The notes below the pieces were generated by a model. That model did not search any database. It was not told the DNA's origin and worked only from the letters and a program-made list of their open reading frames with translations. A stretch of DNA of 64,000 nucleotides, taken from the NCBI GenBank assembly GCA_945869475.1, contig CAMBOV010000002.1:62001-126000 (forward strand), read 5' to 3'. The position numbers were made by a program, and so were the translations under genes. How positions within the stretch are numbered: position 1 is the first letter of the stretch; every line of letters begins with the position of its first letter. Positions 1-9,470 of this stretch are shown here, one piece after another. The stretch comes from Singulisphaera sp. GP187. GTDB lineage: Bacteria > Planctomycetota > Phycisphaerae > Phycisphaerales > SM1A02.

Positions 1-674
1 ATCCGCTTCTCGGGCTGAAGTCGGCACGAGCAGAGTGCCGTGGGCAGCGATGGATCGTGAAAGAGTTGTGTGCGCAGCGTCTGCACGCTCTCTGCATCGA
101 CGGCCGCGCGCTGCTTCTCTTGCTCCGCCAGGTCGAGCGAGTTACCGATGACGTGCAATTTCTCGGGGGGCCATCCAGTATCCATCGCGAATTGCTTCGC
201 CCACCGACCATAGAACATGTGCGCATGCGGGATGGCGTTGAGCGCGCGGCGGGCGAGCCCTTTCATTCCCGATGGAGCGGCGATGTATCCGTGCCCCCAG
301 AAGAGAACACGCTTTCCCATCAGTCGTGCAAGGATCGAACCAATCCACGTGCAAGGCCAATGCGGCCCTGGGTGAAAGACGATCGTGTCGAAGCGTCGAT
401 CCCATGCGATGCGCAGTGCACCCCACTGCCACATGTATCTGCCAAAAATCTTCCGCGTCGGGGCGAGAATGAAACGGACGTTGTCGGAAAGTGTCGCGGC
501 CTTGATGCCAGTGCGAAAGTCGTGGTCGTCGCCGACGAATATGAAATCTGCATGCACGCTGCGAGCGAGCGCCTCAACGATTGCTGCACGGTAGTGCGGA
601 AAAAAGTGATAGACCACTGCGACCTGTGGACGCGCTCTCGACGATTGCGAAGTTTCGTCGAAACGCCAACTCAC
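1..674 (-). CDS. Glycosyltransferase, 3' end outside window
   Basis: The minus-strand frame stays open from a GTG at 674-672 to the window edge, about 224 residues. The protein begins VSWRFDETS and continues with VAVVYHFFPHYRAAIVEAL, a typical opening of group-1 (GT4-like) glycosyltransferases. Later segments include FWGHGYIAAPSG and LHVIGNSLD, also typical of that N-terminal Rossmann domain. The C-terminal donor-binding half is missing because the window ends. The GTG overlaps the TGA of the upstream flippase gene as GTGA, so the two are probably translationally coupled. Its place in a polysaccharide cluster suggests it adds one sugar to a lipid-linked repeat unit; donor and acceptor are unknown. 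Confidence 0.75.
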   Translation of the reverse strand, partial: MSWRFDETSQSSRARPQVAVVYHFFPHYRAAIVEALARSVHADFIFVGDDHDFRTGIKAATLSDNVRFILAPTRKIFGRYMWQWGALRIAWDRRFDTIVFHPGPHWPCTWIGSILARLMGKRVLFWGHGYIAAPSGMKGLARRALNAIPHAHMFYGRWAKQFAMDTGWPPEKLHVIGNSLDLAEQEKQRAAVDAESVQTLRTQLFHDPSLPTALCSCRLQPEKR

Positions 675-2230
675 TCTCGAGAGACTACTCGAGTGATGAC
701 CTGCTTAACGAATGGGACAAGTTCTCGGTAGGCCGTTGGCTGACTGAATCGGGTGAGCCAGAACGCAACCACGAATCCCAGCGGAGCCACCGCGAACAGC
801 GTGACCAACATCCCCACGATGTCAAATCGAGAGAGCATATTCCAAGCGCCCCATACAGCGAGCGCGACCGGCAGTGCGGTCATCCATGGCGCAAACATCA
901 CTGCCAGCGACGACCACAAAGTTCCCCCGACCCGTCGCACGCAGAGCCAGAGCGCGATGGGAAGGCTCATTCCCCACAGAACTGCAGCGCAGAGTGCGAC
1001 TCCGATCGCTCCGTGATGGCTCGCGGCGAAAATGTAGGCGCAGGCTGAAATCGCAAACTGCGTTGACTGCCAGATGAAGTAGGTGCCGAATCTCCCTTGC
1101 GCGCGCATGAGCGCCATCGTTGGAGCCGTCGCGAAGTAGAACCCCTCCAAGATGCTCAGCACGGCGAAAATGGTGATCGCACCATTCCACTTTGCCGGAA
1201 ACACAAGCGTAAAGAGCGGCTCAGCAACGGCGGCTTGCAGGAGGCAGACTGGAACGGCGACTGCGCCAATGACGCGCACGACCCGCAGGAATCCATCCGC
1301 TTGACGAGTCGCGCTTGCGCCGAGGCGAACAAAGATCGGCTGCAACACCGTGCCGAGTTGAGCGGCGATCAGTCCGTTGGCCTGCGCAGAGAGCATGAAC
1401 GCAAATGCGTAGAGGCCAGTCTGTTCTTGCGACGCGAAGTAACCCAACACAAGCGCGGGCAGCAGCACAAGCACGTTATGCACGTACTGCGCGCTCGCGG
1501 CCAGCACAAACTGGCGGATAACGCTCTTGCGGATTCGCGCGTGATGCCACGACGACGGTCGTGCGACGAGCGGTTGCGCGTGGGCGACTTCAGCGCGTTG
1601 CTTCGACCGATACCAGAGCGCCTTGGCAAACATCGCGACGACCTGCGGCAACACGAGCGAGAGTGCGCTGCAACCCGAGAAGGCCATGACAACAGTTACG
1701 AGCGTCGCGACAAGTTGGGTCGATCCATCGATGATCGCAATCGTGCGATAGTGAAAGTTGACGCGCAGTCGTGAGAGTGCGACAGTGGCGATGCCATCAC
1801 CGATCGGTCGCAGCGAGACGACCCAGACGAGTCCGATGAGAATCGCCGTGGGAAACTTGTCGAAGACGATCCCGATCACCGGAGCCGCGAGTGCGATCAA
1901 GAGTGTCGTCGCGACTGCGACGGTCACAGCCAGTCGAGCGGCGATCGGTGCGATCAATTCGAATCGTTTGCGGTGTGTGACCAGGACATCACCGACGGTC
2001 ATCGGAGGCAAGATCACAAGAAAGATGCCCACGGCGAGGGTCAACGATGCCAATCCGAATTCGTCGGGAGTGAGTCGCAAGGCGACGACCCACATCGCAC
2101 CGATCGTTGCGATTTTGTTGATGATCGCCTGCGCGCTTGTCCACGTCGTGCCGCGCGCCGCGGTCGAAGCGAGTCCTTGCTCGGGTGCCGATGCGCCCGC
2201 GGAGGACGCGCTGGGCACGTCGTCGTTCAT
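671..2230 (-). CDS. Polysaccharide flippase (Wzx/MATE-like)
   Basis: This 519-residue polytopic membrane protein has about 12-14 hydrophobic segments and resembles oligosaccharide flippases that move lipid-linked repeat units across the inner membrane. The early segment TWTSAQAIINKIATIG followed by LRLTPDEFGLASLTLAVGI is typical of the family. I chose the ATG at 2230, reading MNDDVPSASS, because it overlaps the stop of the asparagine synthase gene as ATGA; the longer frame upstream is a shadow inside that gene. The gene sits between the amidotransferase and a glycosyltransferase in one minus-strand operon. The exported substrate is not predictable. Confidence 0.85.
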   Translation of the reverse strand: MNDDVPSASSAGASAPEQGLASTAARGTTWTSAQAIINKIATIGAMWVVALRLTPDEFGLASLTLAVGIFLVILPPMTVGDVLVTHRKRFELIAPIAARLAVTVAVATTLLIALAAPVIGIVFDKFPTAILIGLVWVVSLRPIGDGIATVALSRLRVNFHYRTIAIIDGSTQLVATLVTVVMAFSGCSALSLVLPQVVAMFAKALWYRSKQRAEVAHAQPLVARPSSWHHARIRKSVIRQFVLAASAQYVHNVLVLLPALVLGYFASQEQTGLYAFAFMLSAQANGLIAAQLGTVLQPIFVRLGASATRQADGFLRVVRVIGAVAVPVCLLQAAVAEPLFTLVFPAKWNGAITIFAVLSILEGFYFATAPTMALMRAQGRFGTYFIWQSTQFAISACAYIFAASHHGAIGVALCAAVLWGMSLPIALWLCVRRVGGTLWSSLAVMFAPWMTALPVALAVWGAWNMLSRFDIVGMLVTLFAVAPLGFVVAFWLTRFSQPTAYRELVPFVKQVITRVVSRE

Positions 2231-4167
2231 AAGGAGAGGCGAACCCTTGGCGCATTCATCGCGGCGCGGGCCATCCCCTGCGCCCAACATTCGAGCACGA
2301 GCATGTGGATGAGCAATGGAACGGGTCGGCCGAGCCAATCGGTCGTCCGTCGTACATCGTCATACGCGCCGCGACGAAGAATTCCTGCGCGCACGAGTTC
2401 ACCGTTTCGCAGGTCGCCGATGTGGCGAGCGAAGATCGCTTCGTACCACCGCCGCCAAGGCGGCGAGAAGCCACGCTTCGATCGCTCGAAAACGAACTGT
2501 GGCACGATGTCTTTCGACGCCTCGCGCAACCACGTCTTGGGAGCGAGATGATGATCGGGTCGCGCCTTGCGAAGTCCGATCACGGTCTCAATGAGTCGAT
2601 AGTCAACCAGCGGCAGTCGGCTCTCGACACTTGTCGCCATACTGAGTCGATCGCCCTGCGCGATGCCGTTGACCGACATGTATGTTTCGCTCACGAGCTT
2701 TGTCAACGAGATGTCTGTTCGTGGATAGAACTGCTCGCCTCGAAAAATTGCTGTTGGATCTGTCTTCTTCGCCTCATCCCAACACTCGAGAATCACTGGC
2801 GCCATCGCATCTGCGAACCGCCACGTGTTGTGCGGATCCCAGCAGGGCAACTGGTGACGGTGTCCGTGCTTGTCTTGCGACCAATTCTGGCAACCTTTCA
2901 CTAGACCCGCCCCTTGTTCAAGCCAATCGATCGCGCCTGTCCAACTGATTGGTGGCCGTGAGATGTTGAGATAACTCGTCAACCCGACCTCACCCTTCAA
3001 GAGTTTCTCGCGTCGCTCGCAGCGAATCGCAGCGTCGCGCAGCCACTTGTACCCCCAGAATAATTCGTCGCCGCCGTGGCCCATGAGCATGACCGGAACG
3101 CCATGCTCTCGTGCCATCTGCATCACAGCGAAATAACTCGCACCCGAAAGGTCAGCTGTTGGATCGTCGCGCTTGAAACAGATGTCGGCGAAACTCTCGA
3201 CTGCATCGCGCGTACTCATCTGGCGCACGTGCATCTTGATTCCGACTTTGTCAGCGAATTCTTTGGCAAGACCCGTTTCGTCTTGCCATGCTCCGCCCTC
3301 ATATCCGATCGAGAACGCAGTCACCTTCTCGTGCAACTCGCGCTGCGCCATGATCGCGATCAGACTTGAATCAACACCTCCAGAGAGTGCGATTCCAACG
3401 GGCACATCCGCTCGGACCACGATCTTCGATAGGTCTTCGAGGGCGGCGCGAATGGTCGGACCTGGCTCTGCATCAATCGCAGGCGCATCTTCCATGCGCC
3501 ACCAGCACCGCTGCGTCACCGACCACTGGTCGAGGTTGATCTCGATGAGATGGCCGCCGAGCAGTTTTTCGACTCCACGCACGCAGGTCCAGGGTTCGGG
3601 CACGAACCCGTAGTGCATGTACAGATTGACACCGCCGGGGTCAATCTCGAACGGCACGCTGCCCGACCCCACAAGCGCGCGCATCTCGCTCGCGAAGACA
3701 AGCCGACTGCCCTTCCAGGAGAGATAGAGCGGCTTTTCGCCGATGCGATCGCGTGCGATCAGCACACGACGGTTCGTGCGATCGAGCAGTGCGAACGCGA
3801 ACATTCCACGCAAATGCTTGACGCAATCTGATCCATATTCCTCGTAGAGATGAATGATCGTCTCGCTATCGCTGTTGGTCGCAAAGCGATGACCACGTGA
3901 TTCGAGTTCTTTGCGCAACTCAACAAAGTTGTAGATCTCACCATTGGCGACAAGCGCGATCGACTTGTCTTCATTGAAGAGGGGTTGCCATCCACCCTTC
4001 AGATCGATGATCGCAAGGCGGCGCATTCCGAGCGCCACGTTTGGTGCATCGACAAAGCCTTCACCATCAGGTCCGCGGTGCACGAGCGCCGCAGCGAGAT
4101 GACGCATGAGTTCGTGGTCGCCATCACGAAGTCCATCTTTTGAGATGATGCCGAATATTCCGCACAT
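2227..4167 (-). CDS. asnB: Asparagine synthase (glutamine-hydrolysing)-like amidotransferase
   Basis: The 646-residue protein begins MCGIFGIIS, so Cys2 is available as the N-terminal nucleophile of the class II glutamine amidotransferase domain. The synthetase domain carries the PP-loop ALSGGVDSS and the segment MGHGGDELFWGY. Length and domain order match AsnB enzymes. In polysaccharide clusters such proteins often amidate a sugar acid or sugar-linked residue rather than making free asparagine. Its neighbours (ligase 3 bp upstream, flippase overlapping by 4 bp) favour that role here, but this is inference. It acts in the cytoplasm and uses glutamine and ATP. Confidence 0.92.
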   Translation of the reverse strand: MCGIFGIISKDGLRDGDHELMRHLAAALVHRGPDGEGFVDAPNVALGMRRLAIIDLKGGWQPLFNEDKSIALVANGEIYNFVELRKELESRGHRFATNSDSETIIHLYEEYGSDCVKHLRGMFAFALLDRTNRRVLIARDRIGEKPLYLSWKGSRLVFASEMRALVGSGSVPFEIDPGGVNLYMHYGFVPEPWTCVRGVEKLLGGHLIEINLDQWSVTQRCWWRMEDAPAIDAEPGPTIRAALEDLSKIVVRADVPVGIALSGGVDSSLIAIMAQRELHEKVTAFSIGYEGGAWQDETGLAKEFADKVGIKMHVRQMSTRDAVESFADICFKRDDPTADLSGASYFAVMQMAREHGVPVMLMGHGGDELFWGYKWLRDAAIRCERREKLLKGEVGLTSYLNISRPPISWTGAIDWLEQGAGLVKGCQNWSQDKHGHRHQLPCWDPHNTWRFADAMAPVILECWDEAKKTDPTAIFRGEQFYPRTDISLTKLVSETYMSVNGIAQGDRLSMATSVESRLPLVDYRLIETVIGLRKARPDHHLAPKTWLREASKDIVPQFVFERSKRGFSPPWRRWYEAIFARHIGDLRNGELVRAGILRRGAYDDVRRTTDWLGRPVPLLIHMLVLECWAQGMARAAMNAPRVRLSL

Positions 4168-4170
4168 GAG

Positions 4171-5511
4171 TTAGTGGGCTTCTTCGCTTCTCACACCTTC
4201 GACTTGTGTTTCGGTTTCCTCGCCGGCGAGCATCGATTGATCATAGTCCGACTCTTCTGTTCGCCTGCGAAGGCGCGCGATCACGACCACGAGAAAGAAG
4301 AATGTCATTGCCGCCCAGAGGTACCCCTGCTTGTTGACGAGAAGCACTTGATAGGTGAGGAACGCGAAGATCACTGAGAGTGATGTGCGCGCGATCGAAT
4401 CGTCTGCGAATCGACGAAAGAGCCAGATCGCGTCCTTCATCGTGACGATCATTATGATGCTGAACAGTATGAAGATCGGAATGCCGAGCTCTGCAACGAT
4501 GTCGACGAACATCACGTGCGAGTAAGGTTCTGATCCCGCCTTTGTGATCGATGTGAAGGCGTTGAAGCCGAGACCCGCAACCCACGCGCTGGGGTTTCGC
4601 AGGAACGCGCCGAGCAAATCAAGCACGTTTTCGACGCGAACCTCAGAGCCACCCGCGAGCGTGCCCACATCCCAACGGCGCATTTCGGAGGCGCCCAGAA
4701 TGAGCGACGCGACGTATAGAACGGATGGCACAAGCACGATTGCACCCGCGACGGTCCAGAGGAATCCCATGATGTTCTTCACTCGAACCGAGATGGGATA
4801 GAAGACGATCGCGATGAGCAGTGCGAAAATGATCTGCCCGCGAGAACCCGACTGCAACGCCAAAATTGCACCGAGAAAGAATCCGGCGATTCGCAAGAGA
4901 TTGGTGAAGACTGATCCCGCGCCGACACGAAAGAGCGCCGAAAGAAGCAGGAGATTCCCCCCGAGTTCTCCCATCGTGAGCGGGTTCGTCCGAGCGAGCG
5001 CGCTCAGGTTGAGGCCCAGTCGACCAGACCAAAATGTGAACTTCGGATTTGTGATGATCAGGATCACAACAGCGAGCGCATAGAACAGAAACACGCGCAA
5101 GAACTTCGTCACCGACTCGATGTCATCAATCAACAGCGGCGCAACCAAGACGAAGAGCACGAGGTACGGAAGACCATTCGTGATGAGTGGCAGCCCCGTG
5201 CTGACGGATGGGCTCCACAGCATCGTCACTCCAGACCAGGCGAAGATCACCATCGTGCCGATCCAGATGAACGAGAGATAGCCCAGAAAGGGACGATCCT
5301 GTCTGGCGATCGCGCGAAGCGTGCCTAGGCCAACAGCCACGGCGGTAATCACGTTGGCCAGCGGAAGGATGTTGAGAAAGATCGGCGACGATGCCTGCAG
5401 CGCCTGCTCGAGTGTGTACATCACCACGATGAGCGCAAGCCCCCACGCGGGACTGAACAACGCCATCAGACAGCCAATTGCGAATGTGCCAACGGTAAGA
5501 ACTTCAAACAC
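4171..5511 (-). CDS. O-antigen ligase/polymerase-like membrane protein
   Basis: This 446-residue protein has about 11-12 hydrophobic helices and a larger polar loop in the C-terminal half (around residues 265-330, including GFNAFTSITKAGSEPYSHVMFVDIVAELG). That layout, and a His/Glu-containing loop before the last helices, match the Wzy/WaaL O-antigen ligase superfamily, which joins or transfers polysaccharide at the periplasmic face. The start is GTG at 5511. It lies 9 bp from the upstream gene and 3 bp from asnB, so it is in the same operon. Sequence alone does not separate polymerase from ligase. Confidence 0.85.
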   Translation of the reverse strand: MFEVLTVGTFAIGCLMALFSPAWGLALIVVMYTLEQALQASSPIFLNILPLANVITAVAVGLGTLRAIARQDRPFLGYLSFIWIGTMVIFAWSGVTMLWSPSVSTGLPLITNGLPYLVLFVLVAPLLIDDIESVTKFLRVFLFYALAVVILIITNPKFTFWSGRLGLNLSALARTNPLTMGELGGNLLLLSALFRVGAGSVFTNLLRIAGFFLGAILALQSGSRGQIIFALLIAIVFYPISVRVKNIMGFLWTVAGAIVLVPSVLYVASLILGASEMRRWDVGTLAGGSEVRVENVLDLLGAFLRNPSAWVAGLGFNAFTSITKAGSEPYSHVMFVDIVAELGIPIFILFSIIMIVTMKDAIWLFRRFADDSIARTSLSVIFAFLTYQVLLVNKQGYLWAAMTFFFLVVVIARLRRRTEESDYDQSMLAGEETETQVEGVRSEEAH

Positions 5512-5520
5512 GCGATGACC

Positions 5521-6603
5521 TCATGGCGACGGCGCTTTCGACTGCGCGAGCCGAATCCACCGGATCGAATCGAGGATCGTGTTGGAGCACTTTCGCACGA
5601 GCGTCGCACGCACGAGTGGATCGTTCCAATCGCGCGGAGTTTGGCTGTCGAGATACTCCGTCACAAATGCCGCGCGCCAAACGCGCGTGCCGAACGCGTC
5701 GTCTGGTTGAATGTCGATCGCGTCCGCGTTGATCGCGACCTTGATGAAGTACGAGATGCCGCTCCAGTTCGCGACGCCGCTTGCCCCTGCCGCAATGGCT
5801 GGCTCGACTTGATCTTCGATGAATTGCACTTGGGGCACGGTCGTGCCAGCTTTGGCGACCCCGTGGGGTTGCCAGAATGGACTGATCGTCGGAATCACAC
5901 GCTTTCCTTCGGCAAGAATCTTCGCGATTCCAACGGTTGATGACCGCCATGCACGCCCACCCTCGCGGACTGCGTCTGGCGTTGTTGGGTCAACAATTGT
6001 TGGATCGTAGACCGGATAAATACTCGGACTCACCCAATCCTCTTCAGCGATAATCGGAGCGTAGATCTTGAAGACCCGTTCGAGCATCGCCTTCTTCACC
6101 TCGGTGGTCGCCGTCGTCCAGGTCTTGCCGTCGAGCCAGTAAGGCAAGTAGGGCGTGCCATAGTAGGTCCACTTGATGTTTGGATATCGCGACTTCACTG
6201 CGCGAAGCGTCGACACCATTGATTGCACGGTCGCTTGGTACTTCGGCGAATCGATCCCAGCCTGCAGATTGGCGGTGAATGGTTCTTCGAAGTCGAGCAT
6301 TCCCCACGTTGATGCTTGACCGGCGATCTTTGTCGCAATCTCCTTAAGAACGGCCTCGGTGTCGATCACCCCAGTGCGCGCCGCTTGCGGATCGCACGAC
6401 TGATAGATGATCAGGTAGGGCTGAGCGTCGAGTGCCTCAGCGCGTCGCTCGATCGTCCGGTCGGGGATTTCGTCGTAGAGCACCGTGAGAGTCGGACGGG
6501 CTGCCGCGGCCGGTTGAACGACTGGAACGGTTGGCGCGACGGATTGCTGCGCAGTGGCGAACAGCGCCGCAGCACTCAGAGCAATGACCGATCCCAAGAT
6601 CAC
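5521..6603 (-). CDS. Secreted TIM-barrel-like protein, possible glycoside hydrolase
   Basis: The 360-residue protein has an N-terminal signal peptide ([18 protein letters not shown]). The segments [10 protein letters not shown] and [13 protein letters not shown] recall hyaluronidase-type barrels (GH56-like), in which an acidic pair follows a strand and a W-Y-Y-G strand comes later. Later aromatic stretches such as [11 protein letters not shown] and [14 protein letters not shown] fit the last barrel strands. The start is GTG overlapping the gmd stop as GTGA, so it is coupled to gmd. I infer a periplasmic or secreted enzyme that trims or modifies the polysaccharide made by the cluster. The family assignment is tentative. 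Confidence 0.6.
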   Translation of the reverse strand: MILGSVIALSAAALFATAQQSVAPTVPVVQPAAAARPTLTVLYDEIPDRTIERRAEALDAQPYLIIYQSCDPQAARTGVIDTEAVLKEIATKIAGQASTWGMLDFEEPFTANLQAGIDSPKYQATVQSMVSTLRAVKSRYPNIKWTYYGTPYLPYWLDGKTWTTATTEVKKAMLERVFKIYAPIIAEEDWVSPSIYPVYDPTIVDPTTPDAVREGGRAWRSSTVGIAKILAEGKRVIPTISPFWQPHGVAKAGTTVPQVQFIEDQVEPAIAAGASGVANWSGISYFIKVAINADAIDIQPDDAFGTRVWRAAFVTEYLDSQTPRDWNDPLVRATLVRKCSNTILDSIRWIRLAQSKAPSP

Positions 6604-7649
6604 TGATCGTGCCCAACCCCAGCAGGCAATCTGTGACCGGCATCTCGCAGAGTCTTCTCACGGCTTGCGAGTTCGAGGTCATTCTCCACCATCATTGCAG
6701 CGAGCGATTCAACTGAGCAGGTCGCTTGCCACTTCAGCTGTTGCTTCGCCTTCGAAGCATCGCCGAGCAACAACTCGACCTCTGCCGGACGCAGATATCG
6801 CGCGTCCATTTCGATGAAGTCTTTGCTCTCGAGGCCAACGTGCGCAAAAGCGAGATCGCAGAACTGGCGCACGGTGATCCCCTTGCCAGTCGCGATGACG
6901 TAGTCATCCGCCGTAGGCTGCTGCAGCATCCGCCACATCGCTTCGACGTATTCGCCCGCAAATCCCCAATCGCGCGATGCGTCCATGTTTCCCAGATAGA
7001 GCTTGCTCTGCAGGCCGAGTTTGATACGCCCAACGGCTCGTGTGATTTTTCGCGTGACAAAGGTTTCGCCGCGACGGGGGCTCTCATGATTAAAGAGGAT
7101 CCCACAACTCGCATGCATTCCATAACTCTCGCGGTAGTTCACTGTGATCCAATGACCCATCACCTTGGCGCAGCCGTAGGGAGAGCGCGGATAGAAGGGT
7201 GTTGACTCGCGTTGCGGAACCTCTTGCACCTTGCCGAACATTTCGCTCGAACTTGCTTGGTAGAAACGCACTGCCTTTCCCGTGATTTCTTGGGAGGCGC
7301 GCACTGCTTCGAGCAGACGAATCGTGCCGATCGCGACGGTGTCTGCGGTGTAGACGGGCTGATCGAAACTTACGCGCACATGGCTTTGCGCTCCGAGGTT
7401 GTAGACCTCATCGGGGGCGATCTTGGAGATCAGATTCAGCAGTCCATTGGCATCACAGAGATCGCCATAGTGCAACTTGAGTCGGACACCAGCCTCATGC
7501 GGATCACGATAGATATGGTCAAGGCGCTCCGTGTTAAACGTTGAACTTCTTCGGATGACGCCGTGCACTTCGTAACCCTTCGAGAGCAGCAGTTCTGCGA
7601 GATAGCTGCCGTCTTGTCCTGTGATTCCGGTAATGATTGCTTTCTTCAT
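6600..7649 (-). CDS. gmd: GDP-mannose 4,6-dehydratase
   Basis: This 349-residue short-chain dehydratase/epimerase converts GDP-D-mannose to GDP-4-keto-6-deoxymannose, the first step to GDP-L-fucose. It begins [19 protein letters not shown], containing the NAD(P)-binding glycine motif. It also has the family segments [15 protein letters not shown] and SSSEMFG, and the catalytic Tyr/Lys in [13 protein letters not shown] chose ATG at 7649 because AAGGAA lies just upstream on the minus strand and homologues start here; upstream frame residues are non-coding. It is the first gene of the minus-strand polysaccharide operon and is divergent from fcl, which completes the same pathway. Confidence 0.96.
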   Translation of the reverse strand: MKKAIITGITGQDGSYLAELLLSKGYEVHGVIRRSSTFNTERLDHIYRDPHEAGVRLKLHYGDLCDANGLLNLISKIAPDEVYNLGAQSHVRVSFDQPVYTADTVAIGTIRLLEAVRASQEITGKAVRFYQASSSEMFGKVQEVPQRESTPFYPRSPYGCAKVMGHWITVNYRESYGMHASCGILFNHESPRRGETFVTRKITRAVGRIKLGLQSKLYLGNMDASRDWGFAGEYVEAMWRMLQQPTADDYVIATGKGITVRQFCDLAFAHVGLESKDFIEMDARYLRPAEVELLLGDASKAKQQLKWQATCSVESLAAMMVENDLELASREKTLRDAGHRLPAGVGHDQ

Positions 7650-7666
7650 GTGTGTTCCTTGACGAC

Positions 7667-7685
7667 GGAGAATAGACAATTCTCC
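7667..7685. promoter_or_regulatory. Inverted repeat in gmd leader, candidate operator
   Basis: A perfect 7-bp inverted repeat (GGAGAAT, 5-nt loop, ATTCTCC) lies between the divergent gmd and fcl genes, 18 bp upstream of the gmd ATG. It could be an operator or an RNA hairpin in the leader. No function is shown. Confidence 0.35.
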
Positions 7686-7716
7686 TCTCTTCTTGTTCAG
7701 TGAGAACGAATTCCGA

Positions 7717-7722
7717 TACCTT
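7717..7722 (+). promoter_or_regulatory. -10-like box TACCTT for fcl
   Basis: A TAnnnT hexamer lies 8 nt before the ATG of fcl. Transcription from it would begin at or next to the start codon, giving a leaderless mRNA. No Shine-Dalgarno site is visible. Confidence 0.45.
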
Positions 7723-7730
7723 TGAGTTCT

Positions 7731-8687
7731 ATGCCGACATCGAACTCGAAGACTCCTCTTGCCGGCGCACGCATCGTGGTCACAGGCGGCGCAGGCTTTC
7801 TTGGCCGGGTCGTCGTTGAGAAATTGCGAGCACGCGGGGCGCGCGAGGTTCTCGTGCCTCGGCGGAGCGCCTTTGACTTGACGCGCGAGGGGGATGTCGC
7901 GGCGATGTACGAGGCGATGAAGCCTGACATCGTCTTTCACCTTGCGGCCGAAGTCGGCGGAATCGGCGCAAACATGGCCAATCCGGGGCGGTACTTCTTC
8001 GCGAACATGGCGATGGCGCTGCACCTGATTGAAGAGGCTCGCAAGCGCGCGCTTGGAAAGTTTGTGCAGGTTGGAACGATTTGCGCCTATCCAAAGATGA
8101 CACCGGTGCCTTTTCGTGAGGCAGACCTTTGGGATGGCTATCCCGAAGAGACCAACGCTCCGTATGGCATTGCGAAGAAGGCCGCGATGGTGATGCTCGA
8201 TGCGTACAACCGGCAGTACGGTCTGAAGTCGACCTACCTCTTGCCCGTCAATCTCTACGGACCGGGCGACAACTTCGACACCAACACGTCGCATGTCATC
8301 CCGGCGCTGGTTCGAAAGTGCGTTGAAGCGGTCGACGCGGGTGCGCCAACGATCGACTGTTGGGGGACGGGTTCAGCGAGTCGAGAGTTTCTCTACGTCG
8401 ACGATGCCGCTGAGGGCGTCATCCGCGCCGCTGAGGTGCTCGACACACCCGAGCCGATCAACCTCGGCACTGGACGCGAGATCACGATTCGCGATCTTGT
8501 CGCCCTCGTCGCGAAGCTCTGTGGTTTCACAGGAGAGATTCGCTGGGATGCATCAAAGCCCGATGGTCAGCCGCGACGATGTCTCGATGTCTCGCGCGCT
8601 GATGCACTGCTCGACTGGCGCGCACACGTCGGATTCGAAGATGGTCTTCGCAAGACCATTGAGTGGTATCGCACGAGTTCACGGTAG
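7731..8687 (+). CDS. fcl: GDP-L-fucose synthase
   Basis: This 318-residue epimerase/reductase converts GDP-4-keto-6-deoxymannose to GDP-L-fucose using NADPH. Near the N-terminus is the cofactor motif [10 protein letters not shown]. The segment [18 protein letters not shown] is characteristic of the family, the catalytic Tyr-Lys pair is in APYGIAKKA, and [12 protein letters not shown] lies near the substrate site. I start at ATG 7731 (MPTSNSKTP); a TTG nine bases upstream is possible but lies just downstream of the -10-like box. It is divergent from gmd and overlaps the convergent ATPase gene by 9 bp at its 3' end. Confidence 0.95.
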   Translation: MPTSNSKTPLAGARIVVTGGAGFLGRVVVEKLRARGAREVLVPRRSAFDLTREGDVAAMYEAMKPDIVFHLAAEVGGIGANMANPGRYFFANMAMALHLIEEARKRALGKFVQVGTICAYPKMTPVPFREADLWDGYPEETNAPYGIAKKAAMVMLDAYNRQYGLKSTYLLPVNLYGPGDNFDTNTSHVIPALVRKCVEAVDAGAPTIDCWGTGSASREFLYVDDAAEGVIRAAEVLDTPEPINLGTGREITIRDLVALVAKLCGFTGEIRWDASKPDGQPRRCLDVSRADALLDWRAHVGFEDGLRKTIEWYRTSSR

Positions 8688-9290
8688 CCGATCGGTTTTC
8701 ACCCGCTCGATTGCTGCTGTCAACTGATCGAATCGCTGTTGCCCAGAGCCGACCAGTTCGACGAGATGCGGTTGACTCTCGCGGGGCATCACTCCATACC
8801 GCCCTTCACGGTAAATCTGTTTGAAGATCGCATCGACGTCGTCGCGATATTCGTGGTCGATGGGGCGAATTCCATCCGCCTCCATTTCGACAGGCCACTC
8901 ATCGCACTGAGGGATGAACGCCAGAAGGTCGAGATGATCGAGCGACTCTCTCACCGCTGGGATCATCCACTCGACAAACGCGTCGTTGATATCCGTGGTT
9001 CCCTTATTGGCGGTGTACTGCGAGTACGCGAGATAGTCGATGGGTGCCCGGTCGAAGATCACATCATCGGTGAAGTTGGCGTAGCGATGAATGCGGCTGA
9101 TGTTGTAATAGAGCTGGATGCCATTGTGTAGTTTCGTAGATGCCTCACGAAAGAGGATCTCGTAGGGACCGTACAGACCCAACGCTCGGTAGGGTTCTTC
9201 TTCACGCTTGAAGCTCGGGCAGCGGGCGATCCAATCATTGACGACTGTTGACTTTCCCAGCGAATGGGAACCAGAGACTGCAATGCGCAT
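8679..9290 (-). CDS. NadR-like P-loop ATPase/kinase
   Basis: The 203-residue protein begins [16 protein letters not shown], whose GSHSLGKST is a Walker A loop. It continues with [12 protein letters not shown], a DRxPxD-type motif seen in the AAA_28/NadR kinase-like family of small P-loop nucleotide kinases. The substrate cannot be named. I chose the ATG at 9290 because it precedes the first beta strand directly; the upstream frame is basic and looks non-coding. A TAGACT box lies 10 nt upstream, and an 8-bp inverted repeat brackets the start codon. The 3' end overlaps fcl by 9 bp. Confidence 0.75.
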   Translation of the reverse strand: MRIAVSGSHSLGKSTVVNDWIARCPSFKREEEPYRALGLYGPYEILFREASTKLHNGIQLYYNISRIHRYANFTDDVIFDRAPIDYLAYSQYTANKGTTDINDAFVEWMIPAVRESLDHLDLLAFIPQCDEWPVEMEADGIRPIDHEYRDDVDAIFKQIYREGRYGVMPRESQPHLVELVGSGQQRFDQLTAAIERVKTDRLP

Positions 9291-9305
9291 TATGAAATGC
9301 AGTCT
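9275..9305. promoter_or_regulatory. Inverted repeat bracketing the ATPase start codon
   Basis: AGACTGCA at 9275-9282 pairs with TGCAGTCT at 9298-9305 around a 15-nt loop. On the minus strand the ATG (9290-9288) lies in the loop, and the upstream arm overlaps the -10-like box. It could be an operator at the promoter; if the RNA starts further upstream it could mask the start codon. Confidence 0.3.
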
Positions 9306-9306
9306 A
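9301..9306 (-). promoter_or_regulatory. -10-like box TAGACT for the NadR-like gene
   Basis: A TAnnnT hexamer on the minus strand lies 10 nt before the ATG at 9290. A start of transcription at about +7 would leave only a few leader bases. Confidence 0.35.
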
Positions 9307-9470
9307 GGGTGACGTCGAACAAACTCATGGCGGGCGATCGCAGAGGGCTTTGGTCTTTCTTGTTGATGGTCGCGCTCACAACTCGTCTGCGACGGTCGCA
9401 CCGACGATTCGATTTTTGGGATGGATCGATGCGCGAATCGCGATCCACGAATTCTCGCACTTGATCTCTC

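Noticed and set aside
57-731. 224-residue plus-strand frame at the left end
   Set aside because: It is the reverse image of the minus-strand glycosyltransferase, whose translation shows family motifs; the plus translation has none.
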